From the NCBI GenBank assembly GCA_964612965.1, contig CAZTGB010000016.1, positions 1-17,665 of the forward strand: a stretch of DNA of 17,665 bases, in the 5' to 3' direction. Under the pieces are notes generated by a model that saw only the letters and a list, made by a program, of their open reading frames with translations, was not told the origin of the DNA and ran no database searches. Shown here one piece after another: positions 5,695-14,091 of this stretch (position 1 is its first letter; each line of letters starts with the position of its first letter). The DNA comes from CAZTGB01 sp964612965. Its GTDB lineage: Bacteria; Patescibacteriota; Microgenomatia; UBA8517. The position numbers and the translations under genes were made by a program.

Positions 5695-6714
5695 ATGCCA
5701 AGACATAAAAACCAAAGAGCTTTCATAGATATTCTTACTTTAATTGGGGTACTTTTTCTAATAGCTTCGGTTGGGGCTGGAGTTGTTTTAATACAACAAA
5801 ATCAAAATATAATAGAGCAGGCGGCAAAACCTAAAAAAACAGGAAATTCTGCATACGATAAATGTAGAGAGGATTCAGGAAGAAAAACTTGCAACGAAAA
5901 ATTGGGTTTAAATGTAAATTGGAAAGGTGAAATTGTTAATGAGATTGATACAAGCAGAGTTGATAAAGATGCACCACCAGGACAGCTAACTTGTGATGCA
6001 AATGGGACGCAGTATTCTCCTGGTGCAGTAGTTTTGTATGGTGGCATCGGCAGTAATGCAAAATGCGGAAATGACGGACGATGGGAAACATATAGTGGCC
6101 CCATAACTGACGTTAAACCTGAAAATGTGCCTGAATATGCAAAGGAAACATACAAAAAGGCTGTTGAGGAGAAAGAAACAAGGCAACAACAAGAGCAATT
6201 AGCTCAAAATCAACAAAAGGCTCAAGAAGAAGAATTAGCAAAGGAAAATCTTTTGATGCAGCAAAGGAGCATTGACGCATGTGCCCAAGGGGGAGGTTCC
6301 TGGCAAAATAACTCATGTTCATATCCTGAAGTACAACAGCCAGTCGCCGATACATCATCAACCACAACTCCCGATTCTGATAGCGGATTTAATCAAACAA
6401 ATTTAAACGACAATCCTCTTGCTAACCTTTTTGGATCTGTTGGTGGGGGTACTGCTCTAAATGAATCAAATACAGAAAGTTCTCTAAATACTTCTCCCTA
6501 TTTAACAGGTTTGGGATCATATGGCCTTGGTGGAGGAAATGCTTATGTCGCCCCGATACCTATAAATATTATCACCTCTAAAAATTCAAGAGATTTTTAT
6601 GGTTACGCGACAGGTAATGCTTTATCCGCAGGATCAGGATTCACAGCCGCAACATTGCTTACACCTGGAGCCCCAGCATTTCTATTTGAAACTATTATTC
6701 CATCCCTGGTGTAA
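5695..6714 (+). CDS. N-terminal part of giant membrane-anchored surface protein (frameshifted)
   Basis: This frame gives 339 residues: a basic N-terminus, a membrane helix (about 13-34) with the shared Gly-Leu-Ile-Ala motif (G29...A43), a Cys-containing region (CREDSGRKTC; LTCDANGTQY...CGNDGRWE), a Glu/Gln/Lys-rich coiled-coil stretch (about 155-195), another Cys pair, and a Ser/Asn/Gly-rich low-complexity tail. The frame ends in TAATAA, but the -1 frame is open from 6690 and continues naturally (PGVIKALTLADVVDNV) into the 1,049-residue frame that follows. Adding one C in the CCC at 6704-6706 would join them. The start is ATG 5695, because the upstream in-frame TTG falls within the promoter. 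Function of this part is unknown; it probably anchors and spaces the domain-bearing C-terminal portion. Confidence 0.75.
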   Translation: MPRHKNQRAFIDILTLIGVLFLIASVGAGVVLIQQNQNIIEQAAKPKKTGNSAYDKCREDSGRKTCNEKLGLNVNWKGEIVNEIDTSRVDKDAPPGQLTCDANGTQYSPGAVVLYGGIGSNAKCGNDGRWETYSGPITDVKPENVPEYAKETYKKAVEEKETRQQQEQLAQNQQKAQEEELAKENLLMQQRSIDACAQGGGSWQNNSCSYPEVQQPVADTSSTTTPDSDSGFNQTNLNDNPLANLFGSVGGGTALNESNTESSLNTSPYLTGLGSYGLGGGNAYVAPIPINIITSKNSRDFYGYATGNALSAGSGFTAATLLTPGAPAFLFETIIPSLV

Positions 6715-6728
6715 TAAAAGCTCTAACT

Positions 6729-9700
6729 TTGGCGGATGTTGTTGATAACGTAGTCACGGCTGGAAGTTGTGCCCTCGGAAATCAAAATGCATGCGCAGGG
6801 CTTCAGGCATCAATCCTCATCCCCGCCCCAACTGGAACCGCTAATCTATTTGTAGATTCATTCGAAGATTTTTCAAGAGCTTGGTCAAGAGGTGCTCTGC
6901 TACCAAGCAGTACTGTTGCGAATCAGGTTGTAAATGTTGCAGATACAAATCCAGGTGTTGGTTCCTCAAACTTGGATAATCTGGAGGCCTTGAATCTCCT
7001 TGTAGCTAACGACCCGAACCCATCCATAATTATTCCCTATGATACTGTTTTCTCACCCACCGCGATCACGGATAATGTTCCATCCTCGGTGCCAAATACA
7101 AATATGCTTTTTGCCCCCGAAGAAAATCTCTGGACAAATGCAATTTTAGACCCGACTCCTAGATTATTGGCTAGTAACCCCACACTCTCCAATTACGCTA
7201 CGGAAGTTTTTAATAGCGTTCCGGAAATTCCAACCGCGACAAACTTAGCTAATTTCCCAAATCAAGTTGGAAATGACTTGTTAAATGTAATTACTCCATA
7301 TGCACCGATTGGAAACCCAATTGCCCCATTTGATAGTGGAGGATCACTTGCCCCTGAATTTCTATTCTCACCTTCTCTTTCAACATTACCTAATGATCCG
7401 GCAGGCGTGATTATGGATGATCTTTTGAGACCATTACCAGATGTTGACCCCTCCCTTCCTAGATCGGCTGATGTTGATACATTGAGAGTGCAAATTTCAA
7501 ATTGGTGGGATAACACTGTTGGAGATTTGAATTTGGGAGGATTGGGAAATAATGACGTAAATATTCCAGAAAACATTCCTCGTCTTGATATTGAACCAGA
7601 CTTAGCTAATACAACAAATATCAAAACTGGTTTCAATTCTACAGAAATAGTTAAGATATCGTATACAAGCGATCTTGACCCACTTATTAAAATCAAAGAA
7701 ATAGAAAACACTTATGGAAATAGACTTAGAATTGACTTGGAAACAAACAATGCTGACGATTTAATGGCAATTGCGCGTGAGAAAGGTTATTCAATAAAAA
7801 TGGTTGAAATTGGAAGGGATGTATCCGTAATCGAAAACGGTAGGTCAACCATGACTCCTTTGAAATACGATAACTCCGTTAGAATTGGATCGGACAATGT
7901 AACTCTATATGTTGGTGTGCACCCAAACAGACCAGGTCTTGTTTTTGATATAAAAGATTTGGCCCATGATGTTGGAGCAATATTACTTGGAGGTAAAATA
8001 AGCTCAAATGGATCACCTTTCGTGCCAGTTGATATAATTAGACAAATGTTTGTGGAAACTGGAAACAATTATTCTATCTCTCAAATTCATGAAGTATTCG
8101 GAGGCTTTCATCCTATTAATGGTACGCAAACAGTTCCTGACACTTGGATTCTAGATCAGATCATTGCAGGAAATGAGAGTGTAATTAAGTTGGTATTGGC
8201 CACTCCAAACAAACCTTCCATTATCGAAAGTGTGTTACCACAGGGAGTTTTAAATTTGCCCACAGCTCTGGCTAGAGTTTCTGACGCAATACTGGCTAGA
8301 CCCGTGAGAAATGGGCTACTTATTGGAACACCAATTGTAGTTATAAATGCTGTCATCATAGATGATCTTTTTGACTTGGGAATTGTGGATTGGATACTTG
8401 ATACTTTTAATGATGTTTTTAATGGTGAAAAATCACAGGGAATACAATCTCCTTTAGGTGTGATGCTTAATTTTACAGGATCATTTTCTAAAAATGATCT
8501 ACCGAAAAATACAACTAATCTAGTTTCGTTGATTAACCTCCCAGATCTTTCAACTAAGGGAGTTGATTTAACAAGTGATACAGTGCCAGATGATTATGAG
8601 TTGGCTGTATTTTTAACTGATACTGTTAATGATTTCTATCTTTTGCAGCAAACTCCGGAGGGAAGAAATCAAATACTACAAATTATTAATCAGTCGGGGC
8701 TTCTTGATCTTTATCCATTTATTAGTTTATCGGTTTATGATGGGAATGGAAAAGTAACACAAGACAACAAAGATACTTTTGGGCTATATATTATAGCCAT
8801 GGCTAAATTAAACAATGTAATACTAAATCAAGCTACTGCTGATTTTGTTAAACCAAACAACTCTTTTGTCAGATGGTACGATGATGATAGTGGAAAATTT
8901 CAGATTTCACAGTGCGTGATATGGCAAAATTTATTAGATAGAATGTTTCCAGAACTTAATCTTGCCAAAATAGGTGGGTTTACTTTTGAAAATACAGGAA
9001 AAGGTATAGAGCAAGCAAGTGATGTATTTAGATTAATTAATTCTAATAAATATTCCGTAGTTGATGGAGGCCGTCTTTATATTAACCCGACTGGAAATAT
9101 ACAAATTTTTGAGTTTACGGATATTACTAAGGTTCAAAAGGGAGATACATGTGTTTATGGAGGCGGAGTTGGACATATGTGTACGATTCTTGATAGATAT
9201 GAGCAAAATGGTAAGCTTTATTTCTTGGTTTCAGAAGCTAATTCCCCTAACGGTTTACTAGACGGCACCCCTCAAACATATCTAGTTGATGAAATTGGTT
9301 TTATGAACTTGATAGGGCTTAAAAACACATTATTCTTAAGATCAAATACCGCTTATCTTGATACATCACTACAAACCCCAACTCAAATACCAGACAATTT
9401 TCTGATCCCAACCCAACAGGCTCCTGTAAATAGTAATATTGATAGTGGCAATAATGATATCAACCTCGCTTTATCTATTACACAAGCCGCCCAAGAAAAA
9501 ATGCAGACTTGTGTCCCAGCAAAAGCTGGTTATTATAATGCATGTGTAGGAGAATATTTTAATAACGAGATTTTAAATTCTACAAACGGTATTAGTGTCA
9601 CTTACTCGGAACTGACTCCTTCTATTTACGAGTCATATTGGTGTACTCAACTAGTATTCGATGCAGCTGAGGCAGCGGGACTAACATTTGAAGACAAAGA

Positions 9701-9878
9701 GTATTCTGCCTATAATCTCCATCGTGACATGAGTGTAAAAGGTTCTGTTGTAGACACTGAAGTAGCTGAACTTAGCGGTGATGCAATAGTTGGTAATGTA
9801 GCTTTTGTATCTGCCGATATAGGCGGCACCTTAACGGTCATTCATGTTGGAATTGTATCTGAAGTTATTTCAACTTGA
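6729..9878 (+). CDS. Giant secreted protein, central and C-terminal part with two CHAP-like domains
   Basis: About 1,049 residues with no signal peptide of its own. It opens only as a continuation of the preceding frame, and its first usable start (TTG 6729) has no ribosome binding site. The first 300 residues are Asn/Pro/Asp-rich and unrecognised, and a middle globular region (about 300-650) is also unrecognised. Two CHAP/NlpC-P60-like cysteine peptidase domains follow. Domain one has ISQC(729)VIWQNLL, KGDTCVYGGGVGH(816)M and VSE(836)AN(838)SPN. Domain two has YWC(972)TQLVFDA, GNVAFVSAD and IH(1039)VGIVSEV. CHAP enzymes cut peptidoglycan peptides or amide bonds with Cys/His/Glu-Asn. The frame stops at TGA 9876-9878, inside domain two. 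The rest of that domain (YVTITQANSP...) continues in the next frame, so this is probably one gene broken twice. Confidence 0.78.
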   Translation: MADVVDNVVTAGSCALGNQNACAGLQASILIPAPTGTANLFVDSFEDFSRAWSRGALLPSSTVANQVVNVADTNPGVGSSNLDNLEALNLLVANDPNPSIIIPYDTVFSPTAITDNVPSSVPNTNMLFAPEENLWTNAILDPTPRLLASNPTLSNYATEVFNSVPEIPTATNLANFPNQVGNDLLNVITPYAPIGNPIAPFDSGGSLAPEFLFSPSLSTLPNDPAGVIMDDLLRPLPDVDPSLPRSADVDTLRVQISNWWDNTVGDLNLGGLGNNDVNIPENIPRLDIEPDLANTTNIKTGFNSTEIVKISYTSDLDPLIKIKEIENTYGNRLRIDLETNNADDLMAIAREKGYSIKMVEIGRDVSVIENGRSTMTPLKYDNSVRIGSDNVTLYVGVHPNRPGLVFDIKDLAHDVGAILLGGKISSNGSPFVPVDIIRQMFVETGNNYSISQIHEVFGGFHPINGTQTVPDTWILDQIIAGNESVIKLVLATPNKPSIIESVLPQGVLNLPTALARVSDAILARPVRNGLLIGTPIVVINAVIIDDLFDLGIVDWILDTFNDVFNGEKSQGIQSPLGVMLNFTGSFSKNDLPKNTTNLVSLINLPDLSTKGVDLTSDTVPDDYELAVFLTDTVNDFYLLQQTPEGRNQILQIINQSGLLDLYPFISLSVYDGNGKVTQDNKDTFGLYIIAMAKLNNVILNQATADFVKPNNSFVRWYDDDSGKFQISQCVIWQNLLDRMFPELNLAKIGGFTFENTGKGIEQASDVFRLINSNKYSVVDGGRLYINPTGNIQIFEFTDITKVQKGDTCVYGGGVGHMCTILDRYEQNGKLYFLVSEANSPNGLLDGTPQTYLVDEIGFMNLIGLKNTLFLRSNTAYLDTSLQTPTQIPDNFLIPTQQAPVNSNIDSGNNDINLALSITQAAQEKMQTCVPAKAGYYNACVGEYFNNEILNSTNGISVTYSELTPSIYESYWCTQLVFDAAEAAGLTFEDKEYSAYNLHRDMSVKGSVVDTEVAELSGDAIVGNVAFVSADIGGTLTVIHVGIVSEVIST

Positions 9879-10035
9879 TGCTACCTACGTAACAATTACT
9901 CAGGCCAATTCCCCCACAGTTACCGCTACATATGAATTAAATGAAGATGGTAAACTGGTATACGAATCAACTAGTGGAGCAGAGTTTTATATAGAAGGTT
10001 TTGGAGATCTCGTAACATATGCCAATAATCAATAA
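9844..10035 (+). pseudogene. Displaced C-terminus of the second CHAP-like domain
   Basis: From about 9875 this frame encodes DATYVTITQANSPTVTATYELNEDGKLVYEST and ends at NNQ. This is the expected beta-strand continuation of CHAP domain two, and TITQANSP parallels VSEANSPN of domain one. It connects to the preceding frame if one T of the TT at 9875-9876 is removed. The nominal ATG at 9844 lies inside the upstream gene in the wrong frame, so it is unlikely to be a real start. The stop at 10035 lies 17 bases inside the next gene, a normal operon junction for an intact upstream gene. Confidence 0.7.
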
Positions 10036-10372
10036 AAAAATATTAATTATCCTTGTTGTAATTACCTTTATTGCTGGTGGCGTTTATTTTTACTTAGTAC
10101 GCAAAAGAAATAATATTTTACCCGTCGATGCTCAAATTCTAAGTGAAGATGTTCAAGAAAAGCCATTTTTAACAAAACTTCCTATAAAAACTGACAATTA
10201 CACCATTCTTTATAGCAGTGTGAAGGAAAATATAGTTGTTATATTTAGTAGAAGTTTATCTTCAATTGAAGAGCTAAAGATAAAATATCAAAACGAAATT
10301 AGTTTAGAACTTGAAAAAATTGGGGTTAACCAATCAAGTCGGGATAATATTGTTTGGGAGATGGAGAAATAG
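10019..10372 (+). CDS. Small single-pass membrane protein, unknown function
   Basis: A 117-residue protein with an N-terminal membrane helix (about 8-26), a basic RKRNN segment, then a soluble domain of about 85 residues rich in Ile, Glu and Lys, with no Cys. I do not recognise a family. YLVRKRNNI after the helix is similar to YLVSQKTNF in the GH39 protein. Its ATG overlaps the 3' end of the CHAP-like gene by 17 bases, so the two are probably co-translated and may work together at the membrane, for example as an accessory or inhibitor of the wall hydrolase (inference only). Confidence 0.75.
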   Translation: MPIINKKILIILVVITFIAGGVYFYLVRKRNNILPVDAQILSEDVQEKPFLTKLPIKTDNYTILYSSVKENIVVIFSRSLSSIEELKIKYQNEISLELEKIGVNQSSRDNIVWEMEK

Positions 10373-10376
10373 TTCA

Positions 10377-10404
10377 AACTATTACATATAGTAACTTAAT
10401 AGTT
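10377..10404. terminator. Possible weak bidirectional terminator between convergent genes
   Basis: The perfect inverted repeat AACTATT (10377-10383) and AATAGTT (10398-10404) lies between the stop of the membrane protein gene and the convergent ATPase gene, overlapping the ATPase stop. The stem is AT-only apart from one G-C pair and has no clear T-run, so its strength is doubtful. Confidence 0.25.
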
Positions 10405-11704
10405 AGTTAATAAAGTCCTGCCATCTTTCTAATAAATAAAACGGTAAAGATAAAATTCCATCTTTTTTCATTTCTAATTTAGAAAAAGACATTTCTATTG
10501 GAACTATCTTTCCCTTCCCAGATTTAATCATACTAATAAGTGACCTACTTTTAAGCCCTATTCCAGATTTTACTTCGAGCCCTATTATTTTATTTTGATA
10601 CTCCCAACAAAAATCAACTTCTGCATTTCCTTCATCTTTGTTCTTTGCCCAATATCCTAACTGATTATTTCTACCGCTAAATAATGCAACCAAGGTCTGG
10701 CCCACAATCTGTTCCATGATTTTTCCACTGTAATTGCCTTTCATTAAGTCGGAGTAGGCATTCTTACTATAATTAACGATTCCAACATCGAGCCAAATTA
10801 ATTTTTTGGGCCGTTTAAATTTAAAGTTAAGCGGCAAGTTAGTTGAATTAACAGAAACTATTTGATTCAAAATCATTATCTTTTCAATTAGCCGAAAGGC
10901 GTCAGACATTTCCCTGCTTTTAAATTCTGAGCCTGCAAAATTTTCATATTTAAATACTTCTCCTCCCAATCTCGGCCCAGCCTCGACTACCCATTCTAAG
11001 TATTTTTTCTCAGCAAAACTTCGAGTATATTTACTAACATCATCAATATAAGTTGAATAAAGTCTTGATAAAATTTGTTTTATATTAAAATAATCTTTAT
11101 TTTTAGAGTAATTTGCGACAACTTCTGGCATTCCTCCAATAAGCACGTACCTTTTATATTCTTCATTTGCCAAATCATTCCAACTATAATTTGTGTCCAC
11201 TTGAAGGTTATTTATCTCATCCATCAGGATCTTATTTCCCGTTGCATTTAAATATTCAAAAAACGTAAGAGGATAAAGATATTTATATTCAATCCTGCCC
11301 ACAGGTACCTTAAAGTCTATATTAAGCTTGGCTTCAAGTAGTGAACCTGTGGCAATTATGAAAATATCTGGTCTTTCTTCTGCAAAAAAGCGTAATAAAC
11401 TGAAAATTTCTGAAGACTCTTGTATTTCATCAATAAAAAGTAGAGACTTTGAAGGCACAAGTTTTTTATTCCGATTAATCTCAAGTCGCCTTAAAAAATC
11501 GTCGACATTTAAAACTCCTTCAAAAATTCTATATTGCTCTTTACTCTCGAGGTTAATTTCAAATAAATCATCAAAATTATCTTTCGCAAATTGACGTATA
11601 ACGCTTGTTTTGCCTACTTGTCTGGCTCCCCGTAAAACCAACGGTTTACGAATCGTACTAATTTTCCATAGTTTAAGCTCATTTTCTATGGTTCTTTTGA
11701 ACAT
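10403..11704 (-). CDS. AAA-type ATPase with DUF4143 C-terminus
   Basis: A 433-residue P-loop ATPase of the AAA_14/DUF4143 family, about full length. Walker A is GARQVGKT (26-33), Walker B is LLFIDE (D92, E93), the sensor-1 region is IIATGS (about 116-121), and VPVGRIEYKYLYPLTFFEYL is the family signature after it. The C-terminal DUF4143 part contains AEVDFCWEYQNKIIGLEVKSG (about 372-392), which resembles a PD-(D/E)xK nuclease core (D, then ExK). These ATPases are common in CPR, archaeal and human-microbiome genomes with patchy distribution. Their role is not established; a defence or mobile-element function is often suspected. It has its own promoter with a perfect TATAAT six bases before the ATG, so a leaderless transcript is predicted. 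It points towards, and nearly touches, the convergent plus-strand genes. Confidence 0.88.
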   Translation of the reverse strand: MFKRTIENELKLWKISTIRKPLVLRGARQVGKTSVIRQFAKDNFDDLFEINLESKEQYRIFEGVLNVDDFLRRLEINRNKKLVPSKSLLFIDEIQESSEIFSLLRFFAEERPDIFIIATGSLLEAKLNIDFKVPVGRIEYKYLYPLTFFEYLNATGNKILMDEINNLQVDTNYSWNDLANEEYKRYVLIGGMPEVVANYSKNKDYFNIKQILSRLYSTYIDDVSKYTRSFAEKKYLEWVVEAGPRLGGEVFKYENFAGSEFKSREMSDAFRLIEKIMILNQIVSVNSTNLPLNFKFKRPKKLIWLDVGIVNYSKNAYSDLMKGNYSGKIMEQIVGQTLVALFSGRNNQLGYWAKNKDEGNAEVDFCWEYQNKIIGLEVKSGIGLKSRSLISMIKSGKGKIVPIEMSFSKLEMKKDGILSLPFYLLERWQDFIN

Positions 11705-11710
11705 AAGTCC

Positions 11711-11738
11711 ATTATATTACAACTCATGCGATAATCAA
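11711..11738 (-). promoter_or_regulatory. Promoter of the AAA/DUF4143 ATPase gene
   Basis: Minus-strand -35 TTGATT (11733-11738), 16-base spacer, consensus -10 TATAAT (11711-11716), then six bases to the ATG at 11704. The expected start of transcription coincides with the start codon. Confidence 0.65.
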
Positions 11739-11788
11739 GTACTAGTTTACTACAAAACTACCACATTTTGTAAGTGAAGCTTGCAAAC

Positions 11789-12490
11789 TCACCAGAGTTT
11801 ATAACTTACTGTTACAGATTTGACAATCTTGAATACCCCATTTTCTGATGCTGTTGCATTTTGTGTTGCAGTCACCGTATCTGCTTTTGTTGTTGCAGTT
11901 GAAGTATTAGACGATTGAGACTGGCTAATACCCACAATCTTTCTAATAAATTTCCAGTTTTGAAGCCCTATTGTACTTACTTCCTTTTTAGCATCATTCA
12001 TGGCAAGGGTAAAAGCTTGAGCCTCTAGTTTATCCTGATTTTCTACAGAGAGAACTGGTTGAGAAACAACAAGGGCTCCGTTACCGTAAAGATCTGAGAC
12101 TAAAGTTGAAATGTCTGAAACATGTACAGTTTTTGCCGCCATTGAAATTGATGCTTGATACCCTGAGGATCCAGCTACAACAAGTGAGGCTGGAACAACA
12201 GTAATTTGACCTTCTGCAATGTCTCCTTCTGCTACTCCCTTAGTCTTTAGAAACTCTCTCATGGCCAGGGCTTTAGCGTTTACATTGGCAACCGCTTCTT
12301 GAGAACTTGAATTATTTGATGAAAGACTAAATGAAACAACTGCATTTGAAGCAGGTACACTTACTTCGCCTATCCCACTTACAACTACCACCATGGGAGA
12401 AGTTAACCAAACCCAAAAGACAGCAATTAAGAAAATTGATATTAAACTTAGAAGAATTTTTCTAACATTCCAATCGAAATAATTTGGCAT
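11789..12490 (-). CDS. SIMPL (DUF541) domain protein, membrane-anchored
   Basis: A 233-residue protein with an N-terminal membrane helix (about 11-31) and an extracytoplasmic SIMPL/DUF541 domain. Typical features are VVVVSGIGEVSVPASNAVVSFSL at the start of the domain, the long helix QEAVANVNAKALAMREFLKTKGV with the following ITVVP, and AFTLAMNDAKKEVSTIGL near the end. A Ser/Thr/Ala-rich insert interrupts the last strands (about 190-215). The cellular role of SIMPL proteins is poorly defined; they are envelope or periplasmic proteins linked to stress. It lies 17 bases downstream of the LysM-M23 gene with no promoter between, so the two are probably co-transcribed. An AAGGTG about 15 bases before the ATG is a weak ribosome-binding candidate. 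Confidence 0.88.
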   Translation of the reverse strand: MPNYFDWNVRKILLSLISIFLIAVFWVWLTSPMVVVVSGIGEVSVPASNAVVSFSLSSNNSSSQEAVANVNAKALAMREFLKTKGVAEGDIAEGQITVVPASLVVAGSSGYQASISMAAKTVHVSDISTLVSDLYGNGALVVSQPVLSVENQDKLEAQAFTLAMNDAKKEVSTIGLQNWKFIRKIVGISQSQSSNTSTATTKADTVTATQNATASENGVFKIVKSVTVSYKLW

Positions 12491-12507
12491 TATCTAAACT
12501 TAACACC

Positions 12508-13602
12508 TTACTTTAAGAAATTCAAGGGGTTGAGATGTACACCGTTTTGGATTACCTCAAAATGAAGATGTGGTCCCGTTGATCTGCCAGTTGATCCCAT
12601 TTGCCCTATGGCACTTCCTCTACTCACACTTTGGCCAGGAATTACATAGATTTTAGACAAGTGAGCGTATAAGGTTTTATAGCCATTGCCATGATCAAGT
12701 ATTACTCTATTTCCGTATCCTGAGTTATCTGGCCAACCTGCGACGAGTACTCGCCCACTATCTGCCGCTAAAACATTAGGAACACCTCGGTTAGCAATAT
12801 CAACTCCCTGATGGTACCAAACATATCTTTGAGAAATACTTCCACTTGTAGGCCAAGCAAATTGACCAGAAGCCACAACGGTTCCTGCATCAGGTGTAAT
12901 CTGTCTGATCCTGGGTGAAAGTGGAACCTCATTTGGTTTGACCCCATCAGGAACAATTACTATTTGTCCTATTGCAAGTTCAAAGGTCTCGTCATTTGAA
13001 AAAGTATTAAATGGAAAATCAACTACAGCCTGAGCCTCTGTATCATACTTCTTCGCAATAGAATAAACTGTATCACCTTTTTGGACTTTGTGAGCAATCC
13101 CTGTCACAGGAAGGATTTCTAAATTTTGACCAAGCTTAATTCTGTCTCCGACTATGTTGTTTTGCCAACGAATGGTATCTTCATCTACGCCAAATTTTAA
13201 AGCTATTGATTTGATTGTGTCCCCCTCTTGCACTTCATAATCAATAATTTTGTCACGCACTTTATCCGAAACAAGTGTATCGATTTCAGGGCTTTCTGTT
13301 GTTGCTGAAAGAACTTGGCTTGTTGCCACCTCCCATGGATTAACATTTTTACCGGGAAATTCCTGTGCTATGATGGGGGCAATCATAACTCCCAACGCTG
13401 TAATTGTTGCAATTCCTGAATGGGTTAGGCGCCTTGCTAATTTTCCCCTTTGTTTATATAAAGCGGTAACTAATATTCCCTTTCTATTCTCCATTTTGAG
13501 AAAACTTAAATGAAGTTTTTTAAAAGTAAAAGAAGTAAGTTCTTTAAAAAAAAGTTTAACATCTTCCCAGAGGTCAATGAAAATCTCAAATGAATCTTGC
13601 AT
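12508..13602 (-). CDS. LysM-M23 family peptidoglycan metallopeptidase
   Basis: A 364-residue envelope peptidase. After a cytoplasmic N-terminus of about 55 residues there is a hydrophobic segment (about 61-80), then two LysM peptidoglycan-binding repeats (about 122-165, YEVQEGDTIKSIALKFGVD; and 170-218, HKVQKGDTVYSIAKKYDTE) and an M23 domain (about 248-364). The zinc and catalytic residues are all present: H264 and D268 (HQGVD), H314 (YAHLS), and H345 and H347 (GPHLHFE). M23 enzymes cut peptide cross-bridges of peptidoglycan, so this is probably a wall-remodelling enzyme. The LysM repeats are in the usual order and the length is typical. A strong promoter lies 13 bases upstream of the ATG. 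The SIMPL gene follows in the same operon. Confidence 0.93.
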   Translation of the reverse strand: MQDSFEIFIDLWEDVKLFFKELTSFTFKKLHLSFLKMENRKGILVTALYKQRGKLARRLTHSGIATITALGVMIAPIIAQEFPGKNVNPWEVATSQVLSATTESPEIDTLVSDKVRDKIIDYEVQEGDTIKSIALKFGVDEDTIRWQNNIVGDRIKLGQNLEILPVTGIAHKVQKGDTVYSIAKKYDTEAQAVVDFPFNTFSNDETFELAIGQIVIVPDGVKPNEVPLSPRIRQITPDAGTVVASGQFAWPTSGSISQRYVWYHQGVDIANRGVPNVLAADSGRVLVAGWPDNSGYGNRVILDHGNGYKTLYAHLSKIYVIPGQSVSRGSAIGQMGSTGRSTGPHLHFEVIQNGVHLNPLNFLK

Positions 13603-13615
13603 ATAACGTATGGAG

Positions 13616-13644
13616 ATTTTACCTTGTGAAGCCTAAAGGGTCAA
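13616..13644 (-). promoter_or_regulatory. Promoter of the M23-SIMPL operon
   Basis: Minus-strand -35 TTGACC (13639-13644), 17-base spacer, -10 TAAAAT (13616-13621), 13 bases to the ATG at 13602. The predicted leader is about six bases, too short to hold a ribosome binding site. Confidence 0.6.
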
Positions 13645-13674
13645 ATAAGATAAATTGGTAAATAAGAAACCAGT

Positions 13675-14091
13675 TTAACTACTCGCTAACTTAAACCCTA
13701 GTTTTGGGTACCAATTGTCAAAAGAGAAAATCATGTTTGTACTTAATTTTTTGGCAGTTGCTGCAATTAGAGCATCAAAAAAGGTATTTTGTTTTGATTT
13801 AGCAGTTTCAAAAATTCTACTGGCTTCCTTTTGAATTTCCATATCAATATAAATAACGTTAAAGACTCCCTGTTGATACTGGCGGTTAACTAGATGAGCT
13901 TTTTCTTTCTCATTTAAAGAACGCACAAGTGAGGTAATTGCTTCTGGAAAAACAGTTGAAGGAAAAACGATTGAAATATTATTTTTTATGTAGTTCTTTG
14001 ATGCTTCAACTGCCTTAAGATGGTTTGGATCATTTTCTAACACTAATGCTATTAAGGCATCTGAATCAGCCACTGTAACACTTTTATTCAC
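13675..14091 (-). CDS. PIN-domain ribonuclease toxin (VapC-like)
   Basis: A 138-residue PIN-domain protein starting at GTG 14091. I chose this start because a strong Shine-Dalgarno GGAGGAG lies about nine bases upstream and because it overlaps the antitoxin stop by 8 bases; the longer in-frame extension is only the antitoxin gene read in another frame. The four acidic residues of PIN nucleases are present: D9 (VADSD), E50 (VFPEAIT), D106 (FFDALIAA) and D125 (FSFDNWY). These coordinate metal for RNA cleavage, typically of tRNA or rRNA in VapC toxins; the target here is unknown. With the ribbon-helix-helix protein upstream it forms a type II toxin-antitoxin pair, located between the rho gene and the M23 operon. 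Confidence 0.88.
   Translation of the reverse strand: MNKSVTVADSDALIALVLENDPNHLKAVEASKNYIKNNISIVFPSTVFPEAITSLVRSLNEKEKAHLVNRQYQQGVFNVIYIDMEIQKEASRIFETAKSKQNTFFDALIAATAKKLSTNMIFSFDNWYPKLGFKLASS

Noticed and set aside
5619..5726. Upstream extension of AbiEi-A
   Set aside because: The added residues are not family-like and would cover the promoter of the module; ATG 5618 fits better.
7262..8359. Minus-strand open frames within the giant surface protein gene
   Set aside because: They are shadows of the plus-strand coding frame with no start signals or family features.
9870..9880. Programmed +1 frameshift like that of the RF2 gene
   Set aside because: The site reads ACT TGA, not the slippery CTT TGA with an upstream Shine-Dalgarno; together with a second break in the same gene, mutation or assembly error is more likely.
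11705..11788. Terminator after the SIMPL gene
   Set aside because: Only a weak CAAAA/TTTTG pairing was found; the stretch is better explained by the ATPase promoter.
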